The translations under genes and the position numbers were made by a program. The notes under the pieces were generated by a model. The model was given only the letters and a program-made list of their open reading frames with translations. It did no database searches and was not told the DNA's origin. From an uncultured Pseudomonadota bacterium (GTDB lineage: Bacteria; Myxococcota_A; UBA796; CAJQPC01), in contig CAJXRZ010000010.1 in the NCBI GenBank assembly GCA_913060515.1, positions 52,953 through 116,952 on the forward strand: 64,000 bases of DNA. Direction: 5' to 3'. Positions 16,240 through 23,875 of this stretch are shown here, piece by piece; position 1 is the stretch's first letter, and every line of letters begins with the position of its first letter.

Positions 16240-17990
16240 ACACACCCCCTCGCCCACACCTGCGCATCTTGGTGGGCGAGGCCTCGGTCCTCTGGCTCTT
16301 GTCCGTGGGCCTGGGCGTTTTGGGCTGGCTGCAAGGCCTGCAAGTACTGCTCGGAGCCGCCGTCGTGCTGCTCCCATGGGCGCTCGCCAGCACAACGAGC
16401 GCCTTGGCGGAGCGCCGAAGAACGAGGCCCTTGGCAGGTGAAGGCGTCGATCCCCAGCGCGGGATGCTCTGGATCTGGGGCCCGCTCTGCATCGCAGCAG
16501 CGCTCGTCGTCGCCCTCCTGGCTCCCATCGCGCCTGTGCAAGCGCCGCCGAGCTGGGTTGCTGCTCTCTTGGCCATCTTGGCCCTTGGAAGCGCAGTCTT
16601 GGCCCGCTACCACCAGGACACCCCGGGCCTCCCCGAAGCGCTGGGCCTGGCGACCTGGGCCCGCTGGGGCTTGTGGAGTCTCGGCGGAAGCGCTCTGGTC
16701 TTGGCCGCCCGAACCTGGGCTGTGCCCGACTTCGCTGCGGAGCTCTGGTGGGAGACCGCTTGGGTCAACGCGGTCTGCATCGCCAGCGTGGCCTGGACTG
16801 CGGAAGGGCTGTGGACCAGCCTGCGCGGGGCTCGGCCCTTGAAGCGGGAGACCCACGCCCAGCTGGGATGGGCCCCCTTCTCCTCTCCGCTGCTGCTCCG
16901 TCTCTTCTTCAGCGGCTTGAACCCCATCTCCAGCCTCTTCGACACCCTCGAGAACCTGAGCGGCATCGACATCAAGGGAACGTGGGCCATCCAAGTGCTG
17001 CGGCGCAGCTTGGAGCCACTGGCCCTGGTCTTGGTGCTCATCGGCTGGTTGAGCACTGGCCTGACCATGGTGGACGTACACGAGCAGGGCGTTCGCGAGC
17101 ACTTGGGCGTGCCCGACGCCGAGGTGCTGGAGCCCGGCCTACACGTCAGCTGGCCCTGGCCCGTGGACACGGTGCACCGCTTGCCCACAGCCCGGGTTCA
17201 GACCATGAAGCTGGGACATGGCGAGGCACCGGAGGCGGGCGCCGGACAGTCCTTCGCCTGGCTCTTCTCCCTTGGCTACTCCCAAGAAGAAGAAGTGGAA
17301 GAGGAGGAGGAATCACGCCTCTGGGCCAAGCAGCACGCTGCCGAGGAGTACACACTGCTCTTGGGGGACGGGCGGGACCTGGTCAGCGTCGACGGACTGC
17401 TGCACTACCGAATCGCCGACCCCCACGCTTGGCTCTACAACACCCAGAACCCCGAGCAAGCGCTGGAGTCCGCCGCCTACCGAGCCCTCATGCTGCACAC
17501 CGCGGACAAGGGCCTGGAGCAAGCTCTGAGCGAGAACCTGCAGAGCCTCGCGGGAGAGATTCGGCAGACCATCCAGAGCAGCATCGCTGACCAAGGCTTG
17601 GGCGTCGAGATCGTCGACTTTACCCTCTCCGCCCTGCATCCCCCTGTGCTCGTCGCCACAGACTATCAGTCCGTGGTCAGCGCACAGATCGACCAGCAGC
17701 GCATGTTGACCGAAGCCCAAGGCTACCGCCTGGGACGTCTGCCTCTGGCCCGCAGCGAAGCCCTGGAGAAGACCAGCCAAGCCAGCGCAGATGCATCGAC
17801 TCGGCTGGCTCAGGCACGCGGCGAGGCAGCCGCATTCTCTGCAGTCGAGCAGAGCTACCGCGCCTCCCCTTCCCTGTTTCGCTACCGGCGGCGCATGGAA
17901 GTGCTCGAGGCCAAGTTGAAAGACCGACGGCTCTACGTGTTGGACGCCCGATTCGAAGGCGACGGCGGAAACGTCTGGTTGATGGAGTGA
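16236..17990 (+). CDS. SPFH/HflK-like protein with large N-terminal membrane domain
   Basis: A 584-residue protein starting at a GTG that overlaps the previous stop (GTGA). Five or six hydrophobic segments occupy residues 10-195, and another (260-277) directly precedes an SPFH/band-7 domain of the HflK type (VDVHEQGVREHLG, GLHVSWPWPVDTVHRLP). An acidic insert EEEVEEEEES lies at 351-360. The C-terminal coiled coil (480-560) is rich in Ala, Glu and Gln. HflK/HflC normally form ring-like cages that regulate FtsH in the inner membrane. The extra membrane domain makes it much longer than ordinary HflK (about 400 residues). It is the first of three SPFH genes in an overlapping operon. Confidence 0.8.
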   Translation: MNTPPRPHLRILVGEASVLWLLSVGLGVLGWLQGLQVLLGAAVVLLPWALASTTSALAERRRTRPLAGEGVDPQRGMLWIWGPLCIAAALVVALLAPIAPVQAPPSWVAALLAILALGSAVLARYHQDTPGLPEALGLATWARWGLWSLGGSALVLAARTWAVPDFAAELWWETAWVNAVCIASVAWTAEGLWTSLRGARPLKRETHAQLGWAPFSSPLLLRLFFSGLNPISSLFDTLENLSGIDIKGTWAIQVLRRSLEPLALVLVLIGWLSTGLTMVDVHEQGVREHLGVPDAEVLEPGLHVSWPWPVDTVHRLPTARVQTMKLGHGEAPEAGAGQSFAWLFSLGYSQEEEVEEEEESRLWAKQHAAEEYTLLLGDGRDLVSVDGLLHYRIADPHAWLYNTQNPEQALESAAYRALMLHTADKGLEQALSENLQSLAGEIRQTIQSSIADQGLGVEIVDFTLSALHPPVLVATDYQSVVSAQIDQQRMLTEAQGYRLGRLPLARSEALEKTSQASADASTRLAQARGEAAAFSAVEQSYRASPSLFRYRRRMEVLEAKLKDRRLYVLDARFEGDGGNVWLME

Positions 17991-18928
17991 GCGTGGAAAC
18001 AAGCGAGACAACACCCCCACAGATCGGTCCCGAGACCGGACAGAGCAACGCTCTGAACTGGATGCGTCGGGGCTTGGGCTTGGCCGCCGTCTTGGGTCTG
18101 CTGATCTGGGCCACCGGTGTGTCCGTTCGCGAGGGCAACGCTGTGCTCATCTCCCGCTTCGGGAAGCCCGTGCGCGTCGTTGAAGATGCAGGTCTGGCCT
18201 GGAAGCTGCCTTGGCCCATCGACCAAGCCACCGTCGTCGACCAGCGCACCCGGGTCTTCGAGACCTCCCACACCGAGATGCTCACCGGCGACAAGCGGAA
18301 CGTCATCCTGCTCACCTTCGCGACCTGGCGCATCAAGGACCCCCTGCGCTTCGTGCAGGCTGTGGGCAGCACAGAGGGCGCCGAGCTCAAGCTGGACGGT
18401 CTGATCACCAACGCCAAGATCGGCGTAATGGGCCGCTACGACTTGGCAGCCCTGGTCTCCACCGACCCCGCCACACTCCAGGTCCAGGCCATCGAAGCGG
18501 AGCTCCTGGCAGCCACCGCGCCCACAGCCTTGGACCGCTACGGAATCGAGATTACCCAGGTGGCCTTCCAGCGCCTCTCCCTGCCCGAAGAGAACGTGCG
18601 CTACGTCTTCAAGCAGATGCGCGCAGAGCGTGACCAGTACGCCGCGCGCTACAAGGCCGAGGGGCAGGAGCAGGCCGACAAGGTGCGCTCGGAGACCGAC
18701 CTGGAGGCCGCACGCATCCGCGCGGAGGGTCAAGAGAAGGCCGCGATGATCAAGGGCCAGGGCGAGGCCGAGGCTGCGTCGATCTATGCCGCAGCCCACA
18801 AGCAAGACCCCGAGCTCTACCGCTTCCTGCGCGGTCTGGAGACCTTGGACGTCGTGGTCGGTGAGCAGACCACCGTCGTCTTGAGAACAGACGCCGAACC
18901 CTTCAGCCTCTTGGAGTCGAAGGAGTGA
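17987..18928 (+). CDS. SPFH/HflC-like protein
   Basis: A 313-residue protein starting at GTG with a 4-base overlap (GTGA). One membrane helix (about 28-45) precedes the band-7 domain (VREGNAVLISRFGKPVRVV, AGLAWKLPWPIDQATVVD, TGDKRNVILLTFATWRIKDP). The typical C-terminal HflC segment follows (EENVRYVFKQMRAERDQYA and a helical EGQEKAAMIKGQGEAEAASI stretch). Length and layout match HflC. It would pair with an HflK-type partner to make a membrane microdomain scaffold; both adjacent genes encode such partners. No ftsH gene is in the window, so the client may be the downstream ATPase. Confidence 0.85.
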   Translation: MSVETSETTPPQIGPETGQSNALNWMRRGLGLAAVLGLLIWATGVSVREGNAVLISRFGKPVRVVEDAGLAWKLPWPIDQATVVDQRTRVFETSHTEMLTGDKRNVILLTFATWRIKDPLRFVQAVGSTEGAELKLDGLITNAKIGVMGRYDLAALVSTDPATLQVQAIEAELLAATAPTALDRYGIEITQVAFQRLSLPEENVRYVFKQMRAERDQYAARYKAEGQEQADKVRSETDLEAARIRAEGQEKAAMIKGQGEAEAASIYAAAHKQDPELYRFLRGLETLDVVVGEQTTVVLRTDAEPFSLLESKE

Positions 18929-19944
18929 GGAGAGGTCCCTCCGAAGCCGGCCGCCTCGCCGCCCCTGTTGTCGCAGGCCTGGACTGGATCCATGGCCGGC
19001 TGCACTGGTGGTTGGGGCTGCTCCTGGCGGCCTACTTGGCCAGCGGTGTGCGCATCGTTGGCCCAGACGAGGTCGCCTTGGTCCTTCGTTTTGGCGCCCT
19101 GGCTGGCAACACCCCTGCGGAGCAAGTTCACGGCCCTGGGCTGCTCATCGCCTTGCCCAAGCCCATGGACGAGGTGGTGCGGGTCCCGGTCGCGCGCATC
19201 TTTGAGCTGGAGATGCGCGAGCTGCACTGGGACCGCGGCGAGGGCGGCTACCGCTCCCCCAGCCGGCCCAGCATCGACCCCGAGTCCGAGGGCTACCTGC
19301 TCACTGGTGACAACAACCTGCTGCACGCCACTGTGGTCGCTCGCTACCAGATCTCCGATCCCGTGGCCTGGGCCCTGTACCAGCCGGACCACGAGCGCTT
19401 GCTGCGGAACGCCGTCATCGCGGCCCTGGTGCGCAGCGCGGGTGAGATGCCCGTGGACGCTGTGCTCGCCGAGGGCAGAAAGAAGCTGCTGGACACCACA
19501 CAGGCGCGGGCCCAAGAGCGCCTGGACGCCGTGGGCGCCGGCATTCAGCTAGTCGCCGTGGAACTCACCGATCTGTCCCCGCCCACCCAGGTTCGGGAAG
19601 AGTTCAGCGCCGTGCAGTCCGCCTTCATCCAATCGGAGACGCAGCTCAAGGCAGCCAAGGAGTACCGCGAGCGCACCCTGCCAGCCGCACGCGCTGAGCG
19701 GGACGCCATGACACGTCGGGCCGAGGGCGAGGCCAACGCGCTCTTGGCACAGGCCCGCGGCGACGCCGCTTCCTTTGAAGGCCTTGTGACCGAAGCCAAA
19801 GGCAACCGCAGCGTGGTCATGGAGCGCCTGTACCGCGAGCGCATCGAGTCCACCCTGGACGATGCCGCCAAGGTTCGCTTCATCCCGCCACCGGTCGGCC
19901 GGGAGTACACCGACTTCCGCGTCACCCTCTCGGGGCCGCGATGA
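18925..19944 (+). CDS. SPFH/HflK-like protein (second HflK-type)
   Basis: A 339-residue protein beginning at a GTG that overlaps the HflC-like stop (GTGA). A single membrane segment (about 27-45, WWLGLLLAAYLASGV) is followed by a band-7 domain (GPDEVALVLRFGAL, GPGLLIALPKPMDEVVRVPV, LLTGDNNLLHATVVARYQI), which is the HflK pattern. The coiled-coil tail contains EYRERTLPAARAERDAM and a Gly/Ala-rich heptad region. It lacks the extra membrane domain of the first SPFH protein. Its stop overlaps the P-type ATPase start by four bases. Confidence 0.85.
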   Translation: MRRGPSEAGRLAAPVVAGLDWIHGRLHWWLGLLLAAYLASGVRIVGPDEVALVLRFGALAGNTPAEQVHGPGLLIALPKPMDEVVRVPVARIFELEMRELHWDRGEGGYRSPSRPSIDPESEGYLLTGDNNLLHATVVARYQISDPVAWALYQPDHERLLRNAVIAALVRSAGEMPVDAVLAEGRKKLLDTTQARAQERLDAVGAGIQLVAVELTDLSPPTQVREEFSAVQSAFIQSETQLKAAKEYRERTLPAARAERDAMTRRAEGEANALLAQARGDAASFEGLVTEAKGNRSVVMERLYRERIESTLDDAAKVRFIPPPVGREYTDFRVTLSGPR

Positions 19945-21812
19945 TCCAGCCGACCCTGGACGCCAACGAGCGGCGACAGATCCAGTCCCGCCTTTTGCTG
20001 AACTTGGCCGGCGCAGGCCTGCTGGGCCTGGCCTTCGTCCTGGACGCGCTGCGCGGAGACAACCCCCAGTTCACAGAGGCCATCAAAGCCCTCGCCGCCG
20101 CCATCGTCGCAGTGCCTGTGCTCTGGCGTGGCGTGAAAGGCTTGGCCTCGCGGGACCCAAAGTCCTTCACGGACCAACTCGTCAGCTTGGCGGTGCTCGC
20201 GGCCGCAGTCTCGGGCGACTTCGTCACCGCCACCCTGGTCCCCTTGGTCTTGGAGATTGGCCGTCTCTTTGAAGAGCGCAGCGCTCTTGGGGCGCGGGCG
20301 GCCATCGCAGGTGTGCGCAAGCTGCGTGCATCCCAGGCCACCCGCTTGGACGGCTCGCTGGTCGACCCGGCCGATCTGCAAGCCGGCGATGTGGTCATCG
20401 TCCGCCCAGGCGAGGTCATCCCGGCCGACGGCGACGTACACAGCGGCAGCAGCGCTGTAGACCAGGCGCCCATCACCGGCGAGTCCCGCACCGAAGACGT
20501 GGGCCCTGGGGACGCCGTCTTTGCTGGCACCATCAACCTGCAAGGGCTCCTGCAGGTCCAGGTCACCGGCGCCGGCCAAGACACCGTCTTGGGCAAGGTC
20601 GTCGCCCTGCTCCAAGACCTGGAGAACGCCAAGGTCCCCGCCCTGCGCCTGTTGGAGCGCTACTCCGGCGCATGGCTGCCCGTCGTGCTGGTGCTCGCAG
20701 CCTCCGTGCTCTTCTTCACCGAAGATGTGGCCCGAGCCATCGCCGTTCTGGTCGTGGCCACACCCACTGCCCTGGTCCTGGCCGGTCCAGCTGCCATGGT
20801 CGCCACCCTGGCCGCGGCAACCCGCGAGCAGATCCTCATCAAGGACGCTGGCTTTCTCGAGCGCGTCGCCGACGTGGACACCTTGCTCCTGGACAAGACC
20901 GGCACCTTGACCGAAAACCGCCTGCGCGTCGTCGGCATTCGCCCAGCAAGGGGCGTAGATGCCGAGCGAATGCTGGTTCAAGCCGCCCAGGTCGCCGCCG
21001 CCTCACGCCACCCAGTGAGTCAGGCGCTGGTACGCCACGCCCAGGAGCAAGGCCTGGTGGTGCAGACGCCTCTTGAGAGCCAGGAGATTCCGGGCAAGGG
21101 CGTACAAGTGGGCACCCTCTCCCTGGGGCGCTCCGACTGGCTGCAGAGCTTGGGGGCGGCTCATGAGCCGGATTCCAGCGGCGGCGTTCACCTGGCGGAT
21201 GGCACGCACTACCTGGGCTCTTTTGAGATCGCCGACACCGTGAAGCGAGAAGCCCGCGCCGTCTTGGCCCAGGTCCGGGAGGCCGGCATCGAGCGCGTGG
21301 TGCTGGTCACCGGGGACCGGCAAAACATCGCCCAAGCCATCGCCGATGAGCTGGGCATCGAGGAGCTGCACGCACAAGTGCTGCCCGAGCAGAAGCTGGA
21401 CGTTGTGCGCGCGGAGCAAGCCAAGGGCCGTGTGGTCATGATGGTGGGTGATGGCGTGAACGATGCCTTGGCGCTCTCTGGGGCAGACGTGGGGGTGGCC
21501 ATCGGAGCGCGCGTGAACGAGGTCGCTCTGGGTGGGGCCGACGTGGCCTTGTTGACGGAGGAGCTCAACCGGCTTCCCCGACTGCTGACCCTCTCGGCGC
21601 AGAGCCGGGCAGTGATGACGCAGAACGCCGTGCTTGGCGTCCTGTTCTCCGTTGTGATGCTGGCGCTGGCTGCCGGTGGCGTCATCTCCCCGCTGATGGG
21701 GGCCTTGCTTCACAACTTGGGCGCCATTGGGGTGGTGCTAAACAGCGCCAGGCTGTTGAGCGGAGGGAAGGAGCAGCCCGATCCAGCTGGGCCGAGATTC
21801 GGAGAAGAATAG
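19941..21812 (+). CDS. P1B-like P-type ATPase with Thr-Pro-Thr in place of Cys-Pro-Cys
   Basis: A 623-residue P-type ATPase. TGES at 179-182 (actuator), phosphorylation motif DKTGT at 318-322, the HP dipeptide typical of P1B pumps at 357-358 (ASRHPVSQAL), and GDGVND at 503-508 are all present, so the catalytic machinery looks intact. The metal-coordinating CPC/SPC/CPH/TPC motif of transmembrane helix 6 is ATPTALVLAGP, with TPT at 274-276 and no cysteine. There is no N-terminal metal-binding domain. The last helix (LLHNLGAIGVVLNSARLL) is like Zn/Co-type pumps. A transition metal bound by Cys thiolates is thus unlikely; the substrate is unknown. The overlap with three SPFH genes (ATGA at 19941) suggests the SPFH cage organises or controls this pump. 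Confidence 0.85.
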   Translation: MIQPTLDANERRQIQSRLLLNLAGAGLLGLAFVLDALRGDNPQFTEAIKALAAAIVAVPVLWRGVKGLASRDPKSFTDQLVSLAVLAAAVSGDFVTATLVPLVLEIGRLFEERSALGARAAIAGVRKLRASQATRLDGSLVDPADLQAGDVVIVRPGEVIPADGDVHSGSSAVDQAPITGESRTEDVGPGDAVFAGTINLQGLLQVQVTGAGQDTVLGKVVALLQDLENAKVPALRLLERYSGAWLPVVLVLAASVLFFTEDVARAIAVLVVATPTALVLAGPAAMVATLAAATREQILIKDAGFLERVADVDTLLLDKTGTLTENRLRVVGIRPARGVDAERMLVQAAQVAAASRHPVSQALVRHAQEQGLVVQTPLESQEIPGKGVQVGTLSLGRSDWLQSLGAAHEPDSSGGVHLADGTHYLGSFEIADTVKREARAVLAQVREAGIERVVLVTGDRQNIAQAIADELGIEELHAQVLPEQKLDVVRAEQAKGRVVMMVGDGVNDALALSGADVGVAIGARVNEVALGGADVALLTEELNRLPRLLTLSAQSRAVMTQNAVLGVLFSVVMLALAAGGVISPLMGALLHNLGAIGVVLNSARLLSGGKEQPDPAGPRFGEE

Positions 21813-21815
21813 TTC

Positions 21816-21847
21816 TGGCACTCGGTGCCAATTGGCACTAAGTGCCA
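21816..21847. promoter_or_regulatory. Two tandem 15-bp operators, TGGCAC-N3-GTGCCA
   Basis: Two perfect inverted repeats with the same half-sites, TGGCAC-TCG-GTGCCA (21816-21830) and TGGCAC-TAA-GTGCCA (21833-21847), are separated by two bases. They sit between the ATPase stop and the TetR coding region and overlap the first possible GTG (21842). This is the expected form of an autoregulatory TetR operator. No further copy was noticed elsewhere in the window. Confidence 0.75.
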
Positions 21848-22411
21848 GTTGTGACCCGAGACCTCAAACGCCAGCACAGCCGCGCCGCCATGATTCAGGC
21901 GGCCACCCAGCTCTTCTTGGGCCAGGGCTTTGACGCGTCCACCATGGACCAGGTGGCCGAGTCGGCCGGCGTCTCTCGCCGCACCTTGTTTCGCTACTTC
22001 CCCTCCAAGGTCGACCTGGTCTTTCCCGAGCACGACCGACGGCTCTCGGACTTCCAAGTGGAGCTGGCCCGCGACCCCCAAGCCCCAGCCATCACCCGGG
22101 TACAGCGCGCCCTGCTGACCCTGGTCGACGACTGTGAAGCCGGCTCCGAGCAGCTCCTCCAGCAGGCGCAGATCGTCTCGGGCAACCCAGCCCTGTTGGC
22201 CGCGGAGCTCGAGCTGGACTCCCAATGGGAGGCGGCCATGGCCCGCACCCTGGCTCAGGACATGGACCCCACCCAAGCCCGGCTCATGGCCGGCGCCCTC
22301 TCTGGCCTGACCCGCGCGACCCTCCGCGAATGGTTGGCCAGCGGAACCACAATCGCGTTGCGGGCACTGGCCCAACACGCCCAGTCTTTGCTTATCCCTC
22401 TGGAGAGTTGA
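21842..22411 (+). CDS. TetR-family transcriptional repressor
   Basis: About 186-189 residues, the usual size. The DNA-binding domain is clear: RAAMIQAATQLFLGQGFDAST, then VAESAGVSRRTLFRYFPSKVDLV. The C-terminal ligand domain is not specific enough to name an inducer. The start is either GTG 21842, inside the second operator, or GTG 21851, which gives the natural N-terminus MTRDLKRQ and lies just after it; neither has a good ribosome-binding site. The lyase-like gene begins two bases after the stop, so the repressor probably controls itself and that enzyme. Confidence 0.85.
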   Translation: MPVVTRDLKRQHSRAAMIQAATQLFLGQGFDASTMDQVAESAGVSRRTLFRYFPSKVDLVFPEHDRRLSDFQVELARDPQAPAITRVQRALLTLVDDCEAGSEQLLQQAQIVSGNPALLAAELELDSQWEAAMARTLAQDMDPTQARLMAGALSGLTRATLREWLASGTTIALRALAQHAQSLLIPLES

Positions 22412-22413
22412 TC

Positions 22414-23865
22414 ATGAAGCGCGTACCCGAAGTTGGCCTGCCCGCAGACACCGTCATGGAGCGTCTGCTCTCCGCCAAGTCCAAGGACTTGGATTGGCAA
22501 TCTGGCCGGGCCATGGGCTTTGTCTACGTGCCTGACCCCGAGATCCAGGCGCTGGCCAAGCAGGCCTTCATGGCCTTTCTGACCGAGAACGCCTTGGACC
22601 CCACAAGCTTCGGCAGCCTGCTGCAGTTCGAGAACGACATCGTCGCCATGGGTGCCAGTCACTTGGGCGGGGATGAGAACACCGTCGGCAACTTCACCAG
22701 CGGCGGCACCGAGTCCTGCATGCTCTCGGTCAAGAGCGCCCGCGACTTTGCCCGCGACAAGAAGGGCATCACCGAGCCCGAGATGGTCTTGGGTGTGACC
22801 GCACACGCGGCCTTCCAGAAGGCTGCCCACTACTTCGGCGTGAAGATGCGCCTGGTCCCGGTCAACCCCGAGACCTTCGCGCTAGACCCCGACGCTGTGC
22901 GCGATGCCGTCAACGAGAACACCGTGCTCATCGTGGGCTCCGCACCCGCCTACGCACACGGCGTGGCCGACCCCATCCGCGAGATGGGCCAGATCGCCAT
23001 TGAGAAGGACGTGCTCTTCCACGTCGACGGCTGCATCGGTGGCTGGATGCTGCCCTACTTCCGCCGCTTGGGCGCAGAGACCCCCGACTTCGACTTCTCG
23101 GTGCCCGGTGTCTCCAGCATCTCGGTGGACCTGCACAAGTACGCCTACACCCCCAAGGGTGCCAGCCTGATCTTGTACAAGTCCAAGGAAGTCCGGCGCT
23201 ATCAGATCTTTAGCTGCCCGGGTTGGACCGGCTACACCATCGTGAACCCGACCATCCAGAGCTCCAAGTCAGGTGGTCCCTTGGCCGCTGCTTGGGCCGT
23301 GCTTCACCACATCGGCGACGCTGGCTACATGAAGATGGCCAAGGGCGTCTTGGACGCCACCCGCAAGTTCATCGCAGGGGTGGAGGCCATCCCTGGTCTG
23401 CGCGTGATGGGCAAGCCCGACATGTGCCTGGTCGCCGTGACCTCGGACGAAGTCGACATCTTCCACGTCATCGACGAGATGACCGTGCGCGGTTGGTACA
23501 TCCAACCCCAGCTGGCCCTGGGTGAGTACAAGGAGAACTTCCACGTCTCCATGCAGCACTCCAACGTCACCCTGGTCGACGAGATGCTGGTTTCCCTGGC
23601 CGAAGCCGTAGAGTCCGCCCGCAAGATCCCCGCCACCGGCGCAGGCAAGAACATCGCGGCGATGGCCAGCACCATTGACCCCAGCACCTTGACCGATGAG
23701 ATGCTCGGCAACCTGTTGGCCATGGCCGGCATTGGCGGAGACACCACCGAGGGGCTGCCCGAGCGCCTTCAAGGCGTCAACGAGATCCTCAACGCCTTGC
23801 CCACAGAGCTCAACGGCGCCTTGCTGACCTCCTACTTCAACCAGATGTTCACTCCAACCAAGTGA
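22414..23865 (+). CDS. PLP-dependent decarboxylase/lyase, sphingosine-1-phosphate-lyase-like
   Basis: A 483-residue group II PLP enzyme. The ATG at 22414 has GGAGAG seven bases upstream; earlier in-frame starts overlap the TetR gene. Key motifs are FTSGGTESCMLSV (94-106, phosphate binding), the ring-stacking His131 (TAHAAFQKA), HVDGCIGGW with Asp205, and SVDLHKYAYTPKGAS with the Schiff-base Lys242. The HKYAYTPKG and LYKSKEVRRYQIF segments resemble S1P lyases more than glutamate decarboxylases. S1P lyase splits phosphorylated long-chain bases into an aldehyde and phosphoethanolamine. The N-terminal membrane anchor of eukaryotic enzymes is absent. Substrate identity is inferred. Confidence 0.75.
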   Translation: MKRVPEVGLPADTVMERLLSAKSKDLDWQSGRAMGFVYVPDPEIQALAKQAFMAFLTENALDPTSFGSLLQFENDIVAMGASHLGGDENTVGNFTSGGTESCMLSVKSARDFARDKKGITEPEMVLGVTAHAAFQKAAHYFGVKMRLVPVNPETFALDPDAVRDAVNENTVLIVGSAPAYAHGVADPIREMGQIAIEKDVLFHVDGCIGGWMLPYFRRLGAETPDFDFSVPGVSSISVDLHKYAYTPKGASLILYKSKEVRRYQIFSCPGWTGYTIVNPTIQSSKSGGPLAAAWAVLHHIGDAGYMKMAKGVLDATRKFIAGVEAIPGLRVMGKPDMCLVAVTSDEVDIFHVIDEMTVRGWYIQPQLALGEYKENFHVSMQHSNVTLVDEMLVSLAEAVESARKIPATGAGKNIAAMASTIDPSTLTDEMLGNLLAMAGIGGDTTEGLPERLQGVNEILNALPTELNGALLTSYFNQMFTPTK

Positions 23866-23875
23866 GTCACTTGGT
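23857..23875. terminator. Palindrome over two convergent stop codons
   Basis: ACCAAGTGA-G-TCACTTGGT is a 9-bp inverted repeat centred on the single base between the two convergent genes; it includes both TGA stops and could act as a bidirectional hairpin. No T-run follows on either strand. By this symmetry both proteins end in Pro-Thr-Lys. Confidence 0.4.
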
